A stretch of 35,618 bases of DNA, from positions 1-35,618 of the forward strand of contig JAGPIQ010000012.1 of the NCBI GenBank assembly GCA_018054895.1. The letters are read 5' to 3'. Positions 1-7,332 of this stretch are shown piece by piece; the stretch's first letter is position 1; each line of letters begins with the position of its first letter. The notes under the pieces were generated by a model. It saw only the letters and a program-made list of their open reading frames with translations, did not search any database and was not told the DNA's origin. The translations under genes and the position numbers were made by a program. Origin of the DNA: Lutibacter sp. (GTDB lineage Bacteria; Bacteroidota; Bacteroidia; Flavobacteriales; Flavobacteriaceae).

Positions 1-340
1 TTTAATTAGAGGATAGAAAGTACTAATTCCTAAATTAATTGGTAAATTGGAGTAATTAGGAAGAAAATAGCAGCAATTTTTGAGTCTACTACTCTTATTT
101 TTTGAATCGGGCATAAAATTATGAAACTATATTTAGATCAAAAATAAGCTTTTAAATTATTAAATTTTAAAAACCCAACATTTCAAAAAAATGTTGGGTT
201 TTTTTATTTTCATTCTGACAACGGAAGAATCTAATTTTTTTTAAATGTGCAAAATGATACGGTTTTTCTTTACCATTCGAAACAACAAAGCTGTATATTT
301 TCTATAGATACTTACTTATGCAAGTATTATAAAATAGTTT
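1..340. other. Left-edge intergenic stretch
   Basis: No gene is called here. All three plus-strand frames are stopped within the first 16 bases, so a plus-strand gene can only end outside the window. A minus-strand frame stays open for 38 codons from an ATG at 114 to the edge, with a TATTTTTG box at 139-146, but its product is not recognisable. The one clear element is the hairpin at 169-205, listed separately. Confidence 0.5.
169..205. terminator. Strong hairpin terminator, probably bidirectional
   Basis: A perfect 15-bp inverted repeat (169-183 against 189-203, arms reading AAAAACCCAACATTT and its complement) closes a 5-base CAAAA loop and is followed by a run of T. Read on the minus strand it also ends in T, so it could end transcripts from meaB as well as from a plus-strand gene left of the window. 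Confidence 0.75.
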
Positions 341-1348
341 TTATAAAAATGATTTTTTAAATTGTTCTAAAATATTTTCTGCAGCTTTTACGGGTGAAAT
401 TTTAGCTTCTACAATATCCTTTTCCAGTGTTTTTAAATTTGAAGAAATATTAGGAGAACCATAAAATAAACGTTTCAGTTCTTCATTAATATTATTGTAC
501 ATCCATTGAATTTGTTGGTGATTCCTATTTTTTAAGAAATAACCATTTTCATCAACTGATTTTTTATATTTTGAAATTTGATCCCAAACATTAGAAATAC
601 CTGTATTTTTAATGGCCGAAGCAGTACTTACAACCGGACTCCAACCAGATTCAGATTCGGGAAAAATATGTAAGGCATTTTTGTATTGCAATCTTGCCAT
701 TTCACTCATACGGATATTTTCACCATCGGCCTTATTAATAACCACCATATCAGCCATTTCCATAATTCCTTTTTTAATGCCTTGCAATTCATCACCTGCT
801 CCAGAAAGCATCAATAGTAAAAAGAAATCCGTCATTCCGTGCACCGCAGTTTCACTTTGTCCTACTCCTACTGTTTCAATTAAAATAACATCATAACCAG
901 CAGCTTCACAAAGCAACATTGTTTCGCCTGTTTTATTGGCTACACCTCCTAAAGTATCTCCAGATGCAGATGGACGAATATAGGCTTCTTGTAAATTTGC
1001 CAAATCTTCCATACGTGTTTTATCTCCTAAAATACTCCCTTTTGAACGCTGACTACTAGGGTCAATAGATAGAATAGCTACCTTATGCCCTTCTTTTACC
1101 AAATGCTTTCCAAAAGCTTCGATAAACGTACTTTTTCCTACTCCAGGCACACCTGTAATTCCAATTCTGATGGAATTTCCAGACGCTGGTAATATTTTTT
1201 GAATGATTTCTTTGGCAAGTATTTTATCGGAATCTAAATTACTTTCAACAATGGTAATGGCTCTTGAAAGCAACATTCTATCACCTTTTAGAACACCATC
1301 AATATACACTGAAGGCTCAAATCTTCCTTTTGGCTTGTATGTCTTCAT
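341..1348 (-). CDS. meaB: Methylmalonyl-CoA mutase-associated GTPase MeaB (ArgK family)
   Basis: P-loop GTPase of the MeaB/ArgK (G3E) family. These proteins chaperone adenosylcobalamin-dependent methylmalonyl-CoA mutase in the cytoplasm, gating cofactor loading and protecting the enzyme. The Walker A motif GVPGVGKST lies near residues 65-73, followed by a switch segment with ETVGVGQSE and the base-recognition motif NKAD. At 335 residues the length is normal for the family. An upstream in-frame ATG would add 19 hydrophobic residues, but I chose the ATG at 1348 because the longer start would overlap the TATCTTTG promoter box at 1379-1386 and family members begin close to the KTYKPKGR segment. 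No mutase subunit is encoded in this window, so the partner must be elsewhere. The family call is secure; the mutase link is family knowledge. Confidence 0.95.
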   Translation of the reverse strand: MKTYKPKGRFEPSVYIDGVLKGDRMLLSRAITIVESNLDSDKILAKEIIQKILPASGNSIRIGITGVPGVGKSTFIEAFGKHLVKEGHKVAILSIDPSSQRSKGSILGDKTRMEDLANLQEAYIRPSASGDTLGGVANKTGETMLLCEAAGYDVILIETVGVGQSETAVHGMTDFFLLLMLSGAGDELQGIKKGIMEMADMVVINKADGENIRMSEMARLQYKNALHIFPESESGWSPVVSTASAIKNTGISNVWDQISKYKKSVDENGYFLKNRNHQQIQWMYNNINEELKRLFYGSPNISSNLKTLEKDIVEAKISPVKAAENILEQFKKSFL

Positions 1349-1378
1349 TAATACAATTATTACATTATTAAACAAATT

Positions 1379-1386
1379 CAAAGATA
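1379..1386 (-). promoter_or_regulatory. Predicted -7 box for meaB
   Basis: Read on the minus strand this is TATCTTTG, an exact match to the Bacteroidota TAnnTTTG consensus. It predicts a leader of about 25-30 nt before the meaB ATG at 1348. A TTG at 1403-1405 could serve as the -33 element. Confidence 0.5.
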
Positions 1387-1614
1387 CACATAATGGCAAA
1401 ATCAACCTTATAAAAATGCTGATTTATTAACAAAAACCTATTCGTAACACTTCTAAAATCAGTAACAGAAATTAATAATTGACCCTATCCAATATTAATT
1501 TTTTTTAAAATGAAATAGAAATTCTTTGAAAATAATTATTGTTAAAAAACGTTTCATGCTATAACATTAAAGAAATATAACAGCAACGCTTAGTTAAGCT
1601 AAAACTTGATTTAT

Positions 1615-2328
1615 TTATTTTCTATCACCCATTATTCTAAGTAAAAACAAGAATAAGTTAATGAAGTCTAAGTATAATGTTAGCGCTCCTAAAATGGCAT
1701 TTTTCTCCATACTTTCATCATTTTCAAAACCATTAATGGCTAATTGCTTTATTTTTTGAGTATCATAAGCCGTTAGACCAATAAAAATAGCTACTCCTAA
1801 ATATGAAATAATCCACGACATCATTTCACTTTGCATAAACATATTTACTACTGATGCAATTATGACTCCTATTAAGGCCATAAACGCTAAGTTCCCAATT
1901 TTGGTTAAGTCGCTTTTTGTATAATAACCGTACAAACTCATGGTTCCAAAAGTTCCAGCTGTAATAATAAATGTTGTAGAAATAGATGATGATGTATACG
2001 CTAAAAATATAACAGCCATTGTTAAGCCATTTAAAACTGTATATGCTAAGAACAATAGAGTAGCTCTATACGAACTTATCTTATTAATTCTTGCTGAAAT
2101 ATATCCAACCAAGGCCAACTCACCAATTATTAATCCGAAAAACAAGATTTTACTACCAAAAATAGCTTGCACTAACGTTTCAGATTGAGAAGTAAAGTAA
2201 GCAACAACACCTGTTATTAATAATGCAATTGCCATCCAATTATACACTTTTGTGATATAAACGGAAACATTTTGAGTTAAATCAAGTTGTTTTTGACTGA
2301 AATCAATGTTTTGAAAATTATTTTCCAT
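1615..2328 (-). CDS. Bax inhibitor-1/YccA family membrane protein
   Basis: Polytopic inner-membrane protein of the BI-1 (UPF0005) family, 237 residues, with about seven predicted transmembrane segments beginning near residue 30 (the YNWMAIALLITG segment). Family hallmarks are the small-residue-rich helices and the AYDTQKIKQLA motif near residue 187, followed by the GALTLYLDFINLF segment. Bacterial members such as YccA and BsYetJ are linked to modulation of FtsH proteolysis or pH-sensitive calcium leak; which of these applies here cannot be read from the sequence. It stands alone, with 266 nt to meaB downstream and about 200 nt upstream before the cytochrome c gene, so it is probably monocistronic. 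Confidence 0.93.
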   Translation of the reverse strand: MENNFQNIDFSQKQLDLTQNVSVYITKVYNWMAIALLITGVVAYFTSQSETLVQAIFGSKILFFGLIIGELALVGYISARINKISSYRATLLFLAYTVLNGLTMAVIFLAYTSSSISTTFIITAGTFGTMSLYGYYTKSDLTKIGNLAFMALIGVIIASVVNMFMQSEMMSWIISYLGVAIFIGLTAYDTQKIKQLAINGFENDESMEKNAILGALTLYLDFINLFLFLLRIMGDRK

Positions 2329-2526
2329 AAATTATATATGCTTTAAATGAATAAGCTAAATTAGTAACTAAATCTAAATTAAAAAGAAAAATTAAAAATC
2401 TTTATTCTTCAATTTTAAATTCACACGAATTATTAAAATTAACACCAAAAAAATAAAATAGTTACAGATAGCAACACTCCTTAAACCGGCTTCAAAAAAC
2501 TATCTAAAATAGCTAACCATAATAGC

Positions 2527-2991
2527 TTATTGAACCTTTAAAGTTCTAAAGTATTCTAACAAAAACCTTGCTTCAGCTTCTGTTACATCTTGGTTTGGTT
2601 TTGGAGATAAATATTCAGCATATAATTCCTTTGCAATAGGATCTTCAGCAAGCATTTTTTCTGGATTTAAAATAATATTCATAATCCATTCAGGAGTGCG
2701 CCTTTCTGTGACACCCGCTAGTGCAGGGCCAATAAAACGATTATCAACTTTATGACAAGCAGCACATTTTTCATTAAAAATAATTTCTCCCTGAGCCGCT
2801 TTTGCTTGGTCAATTTTTCCCAATGTTATATTACTTATCGGCCCAACACCTTTATTTTGTAGTGGATCAACAACAACCTCTTCCTTTATTTCTTCTGGTG
2901 CGGTAATTGGTGCATCTTCCTTTTTAACATCAGTTCCGCAACTTACCACTAAACCAATGATACCTGCTACTACAATTATTTTAAATTTCAT
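2527..2991 (-). CDS. Lipoprotein monohaem cytochrome c
   Basis: Small class I cytochrome c, 154 residues. The N-terminus is a lipoprotein signal with lipobox LVVSC, giving a lipidated Cys18. An acidic, Pro/Glu-rich linker covers roughly residues 20-55. The haem site CAACH (Cys76, Cys79, His80) follows, and Met113 in EKMLAED is the likely axial ligand. The protein is therefore probably a membrane-anchored periplasmic electron carrier. Its redox partner is not indicated by the neighbours, and no terminal oxidase gene is nearby. A TATATTTG box lies at 3045-3052 upstream. The haem-binding call is firm; the exact respiratory role is not. Confidence 0.93.
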   Translation of the reverse strand: MKFKIIVVAGIIGLVVSCGTDVKKEDAPITAPEEIKEEVVVDPLQNKGVGPISNITLGKIDQAKAAQGEIIFNEKCAACHKVDNRFIGPALAGVTERRTPEWIMNIILNPEKMLAEDPIAKELYAEYLSPKPNQDVTEAEARFLLEYFRTLKVQ

Positions 2992-3044
2992 TTCTATTAA
3001 TATAACCGCTTAAAATCTAATTTCGAATCCTTCAAAGACGACAA

Positions 3045-3052
3045 CAAATATA
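3045..3052 (-). promoter_or_regulatory. Predicted -7 box for the cytochrome c gene
   Basis: Minus-strand TATATTTG matches TAnnTTTG exactly and lies 54 nt upstream of the ATG at 2991. No convincing -33 TTG is visible at the expected distance. Confidence 0.4.
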
Positions 3053-3173
3053 CACCTATTTATTAGCTACTTTGAATTTAGTTTTTGAACTTTTGTTTCA
3101 CGTTGAATTCTAATTAAAACCTTGTAAGAAATTAAAAATTATTTCGACTACATGTAGAAATTCAATTAAAAAA

Positions 3174-3773
3174 ATGAACACACCACTAATTGCCAGCAGT
3201 ATATCTAAAGGAATTTCCTATTCAACGTATAGAAACCATATAAAAGAATTCATTAAAAAAGGTCTTTCTACTGGAATTGAGCAATCTGACGCGATTTTCA
3301 ACTACAGCACTTTAAACGACAAAAGAATGGATCGCCTAGACAAAACATTGAGCTTATCTGAAAATACGTTAACCTCTTTGAATGAATTGAATAACGATAT
3401 TACATTGTTAGTAATTTCTGAAGGTTGGTGTGGTGATGCTGCTCAAATTTTACCTGTCATTCATAAAATAGCAGAAGCTTCTACAAAAATCACCTTGAAA
3501 ATTATTTTCCGAGATGAAAATCCGGAATTGATGAATTTATATTTAACCAATGGTGGAAAGGCTATTCCTAAAGTTCTAATTATTAACGAAGAAAACAATG
3601 TCCTAAACTCATGGGGACCACGCCCTTCTACAGCAACAAAAATGGTGCTTGACTACAAAGAAAAAAATGGGGTAATTGATGATGAATTTAAAAAAGATTT
3701 ACAAATGTGGTACAATAAAGACAAAGGAAATAACACACAACAAGATTTAATTAACTTAATAAAAGCTGTATAA
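3174..3773 (+). CDS. Thioredoxin-fold protein with a CGDA instead of CxxC site
   Basis: Cytoplasmic protein of 199 residues with no signal peptide. Residues about 70-175 read as a thioredoxin fold: a beta strand (ITLLVISEGW), the active-site region WCGDAAQ, and a later IPKVLIIN segment carrying the conserved cis-proline. Only the first active-site cysteine (Cys86) is present, since the position of the second is alanine, so a classical dithiol mechanism is not available. The pattern fits the Thioredoxin_9-type group found in many Bacteroidota and Firmicutes, whose function is not established. Residues 1-65 form a helical N-terminal region. The next gene starts 50 nt downstream with its own promoter box. 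Confidence 0.85.
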   Translation: MNTPLIASSISKGISYSTYRNHIKEFIKKGLSTGIEQSDAIFNYSTLNDKRMDRLDKTLSLSENTLTSLNELNNDITLLVISEGWCGDAAQILPVIHKIAEASTKITLKIIFRDENPELMNLYLTNGGKAIPKVLIINEENNVLNSWGPRPSTATKMVLDYKEKNGVIDDEFKKDLQMWYNKDKGNNTQQDLINLIKAV

Positions 3774-3796
3774 GCGCAACAACTCATTATTTTGAA

Positions 3797-3804
3797 TATC
3801 TTTG
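3797..3804 (+). promoter_or_regulatory. Predicted -7 box upstream of the 3824 gene
   Basis: TATCTTTG matches TAnnTTTG exactly and predicts a leader of about 15 nt before the ATG at 3824. It suggests transcription independent of the thioredoxin-like gene upstream. Confidence 0.5.
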
Positions 3805-3823
3805 ACCCAAAATAAAAACACGT

Positions 3824-4309
3824 ATGTTAGTAGGTTTCAGTAGTATTCCAGAAGAGTCAAAAATATGGGTATTCCCTTCAAGTAGAAAGTTTTATCCGCA
3901 GGAATTAACGGAAATTACAGCTACCCTTGAAGCTTTTCTGAGCAATTGGAAAAGCGATAGAAACGATATTGAATGTTCCTATTTAATAAGACATGACCGT
4001 TTTATAATTGTTACTGCTGACGATGATCACGTTGGCCTAAGTTTAGAGGCTCACGATGCTTTAACAGCCGTATTTATTGAATTTGAACAAAAATATGACG
4101 TTGTTTTATTAGACAAAATAAATGTTTGCTTTAAACAAGGTGAATATGTTCAATATAAAGATTTAAAGGAATTCAAAAAATTAATTAAAGCAAAAGGTGT
4201 TTCTGAAAGCACTATTGTTTTTAATAATATGATTACTTTAAAAGAAGAACTACGTTACAATTGGGAAATAAATATTAAAGACAGTTGGTTGGGTAGGTTA
4301 TTAAAATAA
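3824..4309 (+). CDS. Conserved flavobacterial protein, often mislabelled ABC transporter ATPase
   Basis: A 161-residue soluble protein with no signal peptide or membrane segment. Visible features are an N-terminal segment with WVFPSSRKFY, a central part with CSYLIRHDRFIIV, and a C-terminal basic stretch. I recall this family from Flavobacteriia, where database records often carry the name ABC transporter ATPase, but there is no Walker A (GxxxxGKS/T), ABC signature or Walker B in this protein, so that name is not supported. Function is unknown. Its stop codon touches the stop of the convergent truB with no intervening base, leaving no room for a dedicated terminator. Confidence 0.85.
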   Translation: MLVGFSSIPEESKIWVFPSSRKFYPQELTEITATLEAFLSNWKSDRNDIECSYLIRHDRFIIVTADDDHVGLSLEAHDALTAVFIEFEQKYDVVLLDKINVCFKQGEYVQYKDLKEFKKLIKAKGVSESTIVFNNMITLKEELRYNWEINIKDSWLGRLLK

Positions 4310-5002
4310 CTAACTCAACTCTTTTTCAATATACAGTAAAGGATCCAAGGCATTTTCAATATTGAAATTGCCTATTTTGGTTCTACGTAATTCCGATAAA
4401 TAAGCACCAGAATTTAAGGCTTTTCCAAAATCAAACGCTAAAGAACGAATGTAGGTTCCTTTGCTACAAACAACTCTAAATTTAATTTTAGGCATCGTAA
4501 TGTCCGTAATTTCAAATGCTGAAATTTCTATGTTCCGCGGTTTAATTTCAATAGATTTACCTTCGCGTGCCATTTCATACAAACGAACTCCATCTTTTTT
4601 TAAGGCAGAAAACATTGGTGGAACTTGTGTTATTTCTCCCAAAAATTGTTGAACAGTTGTATGAATTAATTCCTTAGTAATATGTTCCGTAGGGAAATTT
4701 TCACTTACCTCCGTTTCCATATCATAACTTGGCGTTGTTGCTCCTAATGTTATTTCACCCGTATATTCTTTAATTTGCCCTTGATATTCATCAATTTTTT
4801 TGGTGAAATTTCCAGTACAAATAATCAATAAACCTGTCGCTAAAGGATCTAACGTACCTGCATGACCTACTTTTATTTTCTTCAAATTAAATTTCTGACG
4901 AATGTGCCAACGCAATTTATTCACCACTTGAAATGAGGTCCATTCCAATGGTTTATCTATCAATAAAACCTGTCCGTTTTTATACTCTTCTTCTGTCAAC
5001 AT
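4310..5002 (-). CDS. truB: tRNA pseudouridine(55) synthase TruB
   Basis: Converts U55 to pseudouridine in the T loop of tRNAs. At 230 residues it is a short TruB lacking an extended C-terminal PUA domain, as is usual in Bacteroidota. The catalytic motif GHAGTLDPLATGLL spans about residues 46-59, with Asp52 the nucleophile. The later motif CSKGTYIRSLAFDFG is also typical of the family. Its ATG overlaps the stop codon of uppP by one base (TAATG), and it closes the ftsX-DUF3098-uppP-truB operon. This gene order is well conserved in Bacteroidota, so translational coupling with uppP is likely. Confidence 0.97.
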   Translation of the reverse strand: MLTEEEYKNGQVLLIDKPLEWTSFQVVNKLRWHIRQKFNLKKIKVGHAGTLDPLATGLLIICTGNFTKKIDEYQGQIKEYTGEITLGATTPSYDMETEVSENFPTEHITKELIHTTVQQFLGEITQVPPMFSALKKDGVRLYEMAREGKSIEIKPRNIEISAFEITDITMPKIKFRVVCSKGTYIRSLAFDFGKALNSGAYLSELRRTKIGNFNIENALDPLLYIEKELS

Positions 5003-5802
5003 TAAATAATGGTTAAAGGATAGATAAAAAAGTGAATTAACAAAAGGGCAATTCCAAGCATAATTCTATAATATCCAAAAAGTTTAAAACCGTGTTTACT
5101 TAAATAATCAATAAAGGTTTTTATAGCGATTAAAGCAACAATAAAAGCAATGATATTCCCGACAATTAAATAGTTAATTTGACTGCTCGATAATTCATAA
5201 CCCATTTGAAAATAATCGTACATTTTTTTTGAAGTTGCACCAAGCATTGTTGGTACCGCTAAGAAAAAAGAAAATTCAGCAGCGGTTTTTCTGGAGAGTT
5301 TTTGAGTCATCCCACCAACTATGGAAGCACCACTTCTTGAAGTTCCAGGAATCATTGCTAAGCACTGAAACAGTCCAATTTTAAAAGCTGTTGCATAGGA
5401 AATAATAGCATTTTCATTACTATCTTCTTCATTTGTTTGAAACCAATCATCTACTTTTAATAAAATAAACCCTCCAATAATTAAGGAAATAGCAACAATT
5501 AACGGACTTTCCAACAATCCATCAATTACATCATTAAAAAGGAGTCCAAAAAAGACAGCGGGTACAAATGCTACGAAAAGTTTTAAGTAAAAATCGATAC
5601 TTTGAAAAAATCGCTTCCAATACAATACAACTACCGATAAAATGGCACCCAATTGTATGACAATGGTAAAAAGTTTTGTGTAATCATCTTCTGCTATTTT
5701 CATAAAAGAAGATGCAATAATCATATGTCCTGTTGAAGAAACTGGTAAATACTCTGTAATTCCTTCAATAATTGCTAAAATAATTGCTTCTAAAAGATTC
5801 AT
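5002..5802 (-). CDS. uppP: Undecaprenyl-diphosphatase UppP (BacA)
   Basis: Integral membrane enzyme that dephosphorylates undecaprenyl diphosphate to recycle the lipid carrier for peptidoglycan and other envelope glycans. The two signature motifs are present: [16 protein letters not shown] near the N-terminus and [13 protein letters not shown] in the middle of the protein. About eight hydrophobic segments cover the rest. I start at the ATG at 5802. A GTG at 5808 would add two residues and overlap the DUF3098 stop by one base, but the ATG gives the usual MNLLEAI beginning. It is the third gene of the operon and couples to truB. Confidence 0.96.
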   Translation of the reverse strand: MNLLEAIILAIIEGITEYLPVSSTGHMIIASSFMKIAEDDYTKLFTIVIQLGAILSVVVLYWKRFFQSIDFYLKLFVAFVPAVFFGLLFNDVIDGLLESPLIVAISLIIGGFILLKVDDWFQTNEEDSNENAIISYATAFKIGLFQCLAMIPGTSRSGASIVGGMTQKLSRKTAAEFSFFLAVPTMLGATSKKMYDYFQMGYELSSSQINYLIVGNIIAFIVALIAIKTFIDYLSKHGFKLFGYYRIMLGIALLLIHFFIYPLTII

Positions 5803-5807
5803 CAACA

Positions 5808-6050
5808 CTATTTAGATTTTGCCATAATAGCATAAATTTCAATAGCAAAACCAATTAAAACTAAGGTTGGCGCTAATCTAATTCTTTGAAAATTATAAAT
5901 TGCTTCATTAAATACTTGGGGATCATCACTACCTCCACCGGCCATTAAAATAAAACCGATTCCAATAAAAGCCAAACCTACTAACATAATTAGATAGTTT
6001 TTTTTTCCAAAAAGGAATTCGCTTTTGATATTTTGGTTATTTTCTTTCAT
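5808..6050 (-). CDS. DUF3098 family small membrane protein
   Basis: An 80-residue protein with two predicted transmembrane helices (about residues 18-37 and 60-76) separated by a short loop with [10 protein letters not shown], which is the DUF3098 pattern. The family is almost confined to Bacteroidota and is typically encoded between ftsX and uppP, exactly as here. This context suggests a role connected with the divisome or envelope synthesis, but no biochemical function is known to me. It lies 5 nt upstream of uppP. Confidence 0.9.
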   Translation of the reverse strand: MKENNQNIKSEFLFGKKNYLIMLVGLAFIGIGFILMAGGGSDDPQVFNEAIYNFQRIRLAPTLVLIGFAIEIYAIMAKSK

Positions 6051-6142
6051 GTGTATATTTTTATTTTTTTTTAAGGATCACCTGCTGTTCGCAATTAATA
6101 ATTCTATGAGGCCAAAAATTTTGAACAAGCTCGTTTCATATT

Positions 6143-7021
6143 CTAATAATATAATTCGTCCGTTCTTAAATTTAAAAATCGTTGCGTTGCGAAAAAAGTA
6201 CTTAACCAAGTAATTAATACACCCAATAGAATAATTCCACCGAATAAAATTCCTAATATTTTATAATCGTTTAACAACTCTATTTCAGGAACCATATCAT
6301 TAAAATAGTAAGCAAGCGCAAGTAGTCCTGCAATTGCCAAAAGTGCTCCTGCAAAACCAAGTTTAACGCTTTGTATAATAAATGGAACTCGTATGAATCC
6401 TTTGGTAGCTCCCACCATTTGCATTGTTTTAATGGTAAATCGCTTAGAATATACTGATAAACGAATGGAGCTATTGATAAGTACCACAGCAATTATGGTA
6501 AATAATCCACTAAATGACAACATCCAAAAACTCAAACGCGTAATATTTTTTGTTAATAAATCTATCAAGGGTTTGTCGTAAGCTACTTCAGAAACTATAC
6601 TTCTTATTTTTAAATTATCTTCAATTGCTTGCATTTTTTCAGGAGTTACAAAGTCTGCCAATAAAGATACATCAATGGCATCTTTTAACGGATTTTCCCC
6701 TAAAAACTCTAAAAAATCCTCTCCTATTTCTTCACTATACTTCTTAGCAGCAACATCTTTAGATATAAAAACAATTGATTTTGTGTATTCAGCTTTTTCT
6801 AATTCGGCTTTTAAAATTTGAATATCTGAATTTTTAGCATTGTCTTTAAGAAAGACTGTTATGGCAACCTTTTCTTTGAAATGTTCCGTTAACTTATTTG
6901 TTTTCAATACAATAAGACCTAAAATTCCAATTAAAAATAACACCAAACCTATACTTACTATAACTGATAAGTAGGAAGATCTTAATCTTCTTTTTTGATA
7001 TTTTTCAAATGCTTTATCCAA
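6143..7021 (-). CDS. ftsX: Cell division protein FtsX
   Basis: Permease-like partner of the FtsE ATPase; FtsEX sits in the inner membrane at the septum and regulates peptidoglycan hydrolases during division. The 292 residues show an N-terminal cytoplasmic stretch (EKYQKRRLRSSY), a first transmembrane helix at about 18-42, a periplasmic domain of roughly 120 residues, and three C-terminal helices including the MVGATKGFIRVPF segment typical of FtsX. The start is TTG at 7021. There is no in-frame ATG upstream before a stop at 7034-7036, and the MDKAFEKYQ beginning matches the family. ftsE is not adjacent. It is the first gene of the operon leading to truB. Confidence 0.95.
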   Translation of the reverse strand: MDKAFEKYQKRRLRSSYLSVIVSIGLVLFLIGILGLIVLKTNKLTEHFKEKVAITVFLKDNAKNSDIQILKAELEKAEYTKSIVFISKDVAAKKYSEEIGEDFLEFLGENPLKDAIDVSLLADFVTPEKMQAIEDNLKIRSIVSEVAYDKPLIDLLTKNITRLSFWMLSFSGLFTIIAVVLINSSIRLSVYSKRFTIKTMQMVGATKGFIRVPFIIQSVKLGFAGALLAIAGLLALAYYFNDMVPEIELLNDYKILGILFGGIILLGVLITWLSTFFATQRFLNLRTDELYY

Positions 7022-7332
7022 AAGTGAGTGTAATTAATGAGGGTGCAATATACAAATAGTTGTTGAATTGATTAATTCAAAATTAGTGTTTTATAAAAAT
7101 GATTTTGAGATGATTATTCAACTGTTTTATTCTTACTTATTAGTAGAAACTTTCATAAAAAATGAATCTTTATCTGAATTTCACTAAAGTTAAGAAAATG
7201 ATAAAAAAACATTTTCAATTCTTTATTATTTATTGAGTAATCTTTTAAAAAGAAAAAATGCTGTTTTATTGAAGTTGTAGTGTATTTATTACTAAATTTA
7301 TCAGTTGCTACTATTAGAAAAATGACTAAAAT
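7022..7332. other. Divergent intergenic region between ftsX and the DUF2339 gene
   Basis: These 311 bases are very AT-rich and hold no recognisable gene, RNA or repeat. They must contain the promoters of both divergent operons. The sequence TATATTGC on the minus strand near 7046-7053 is an imperfect -7 box for ftsX. No convincing box is visible for the DUF2339 gene. Confidence 0.5.

Noticed and set aside
1..114. Open minus-strand frame of 38 codons from an ATG at 114 to the window edge, with a TATTTTTG box at 139-146
   Set aside because: The product is not recognisable and short open frames in AT-rich DNA are common. Sequence left of the window is needed.
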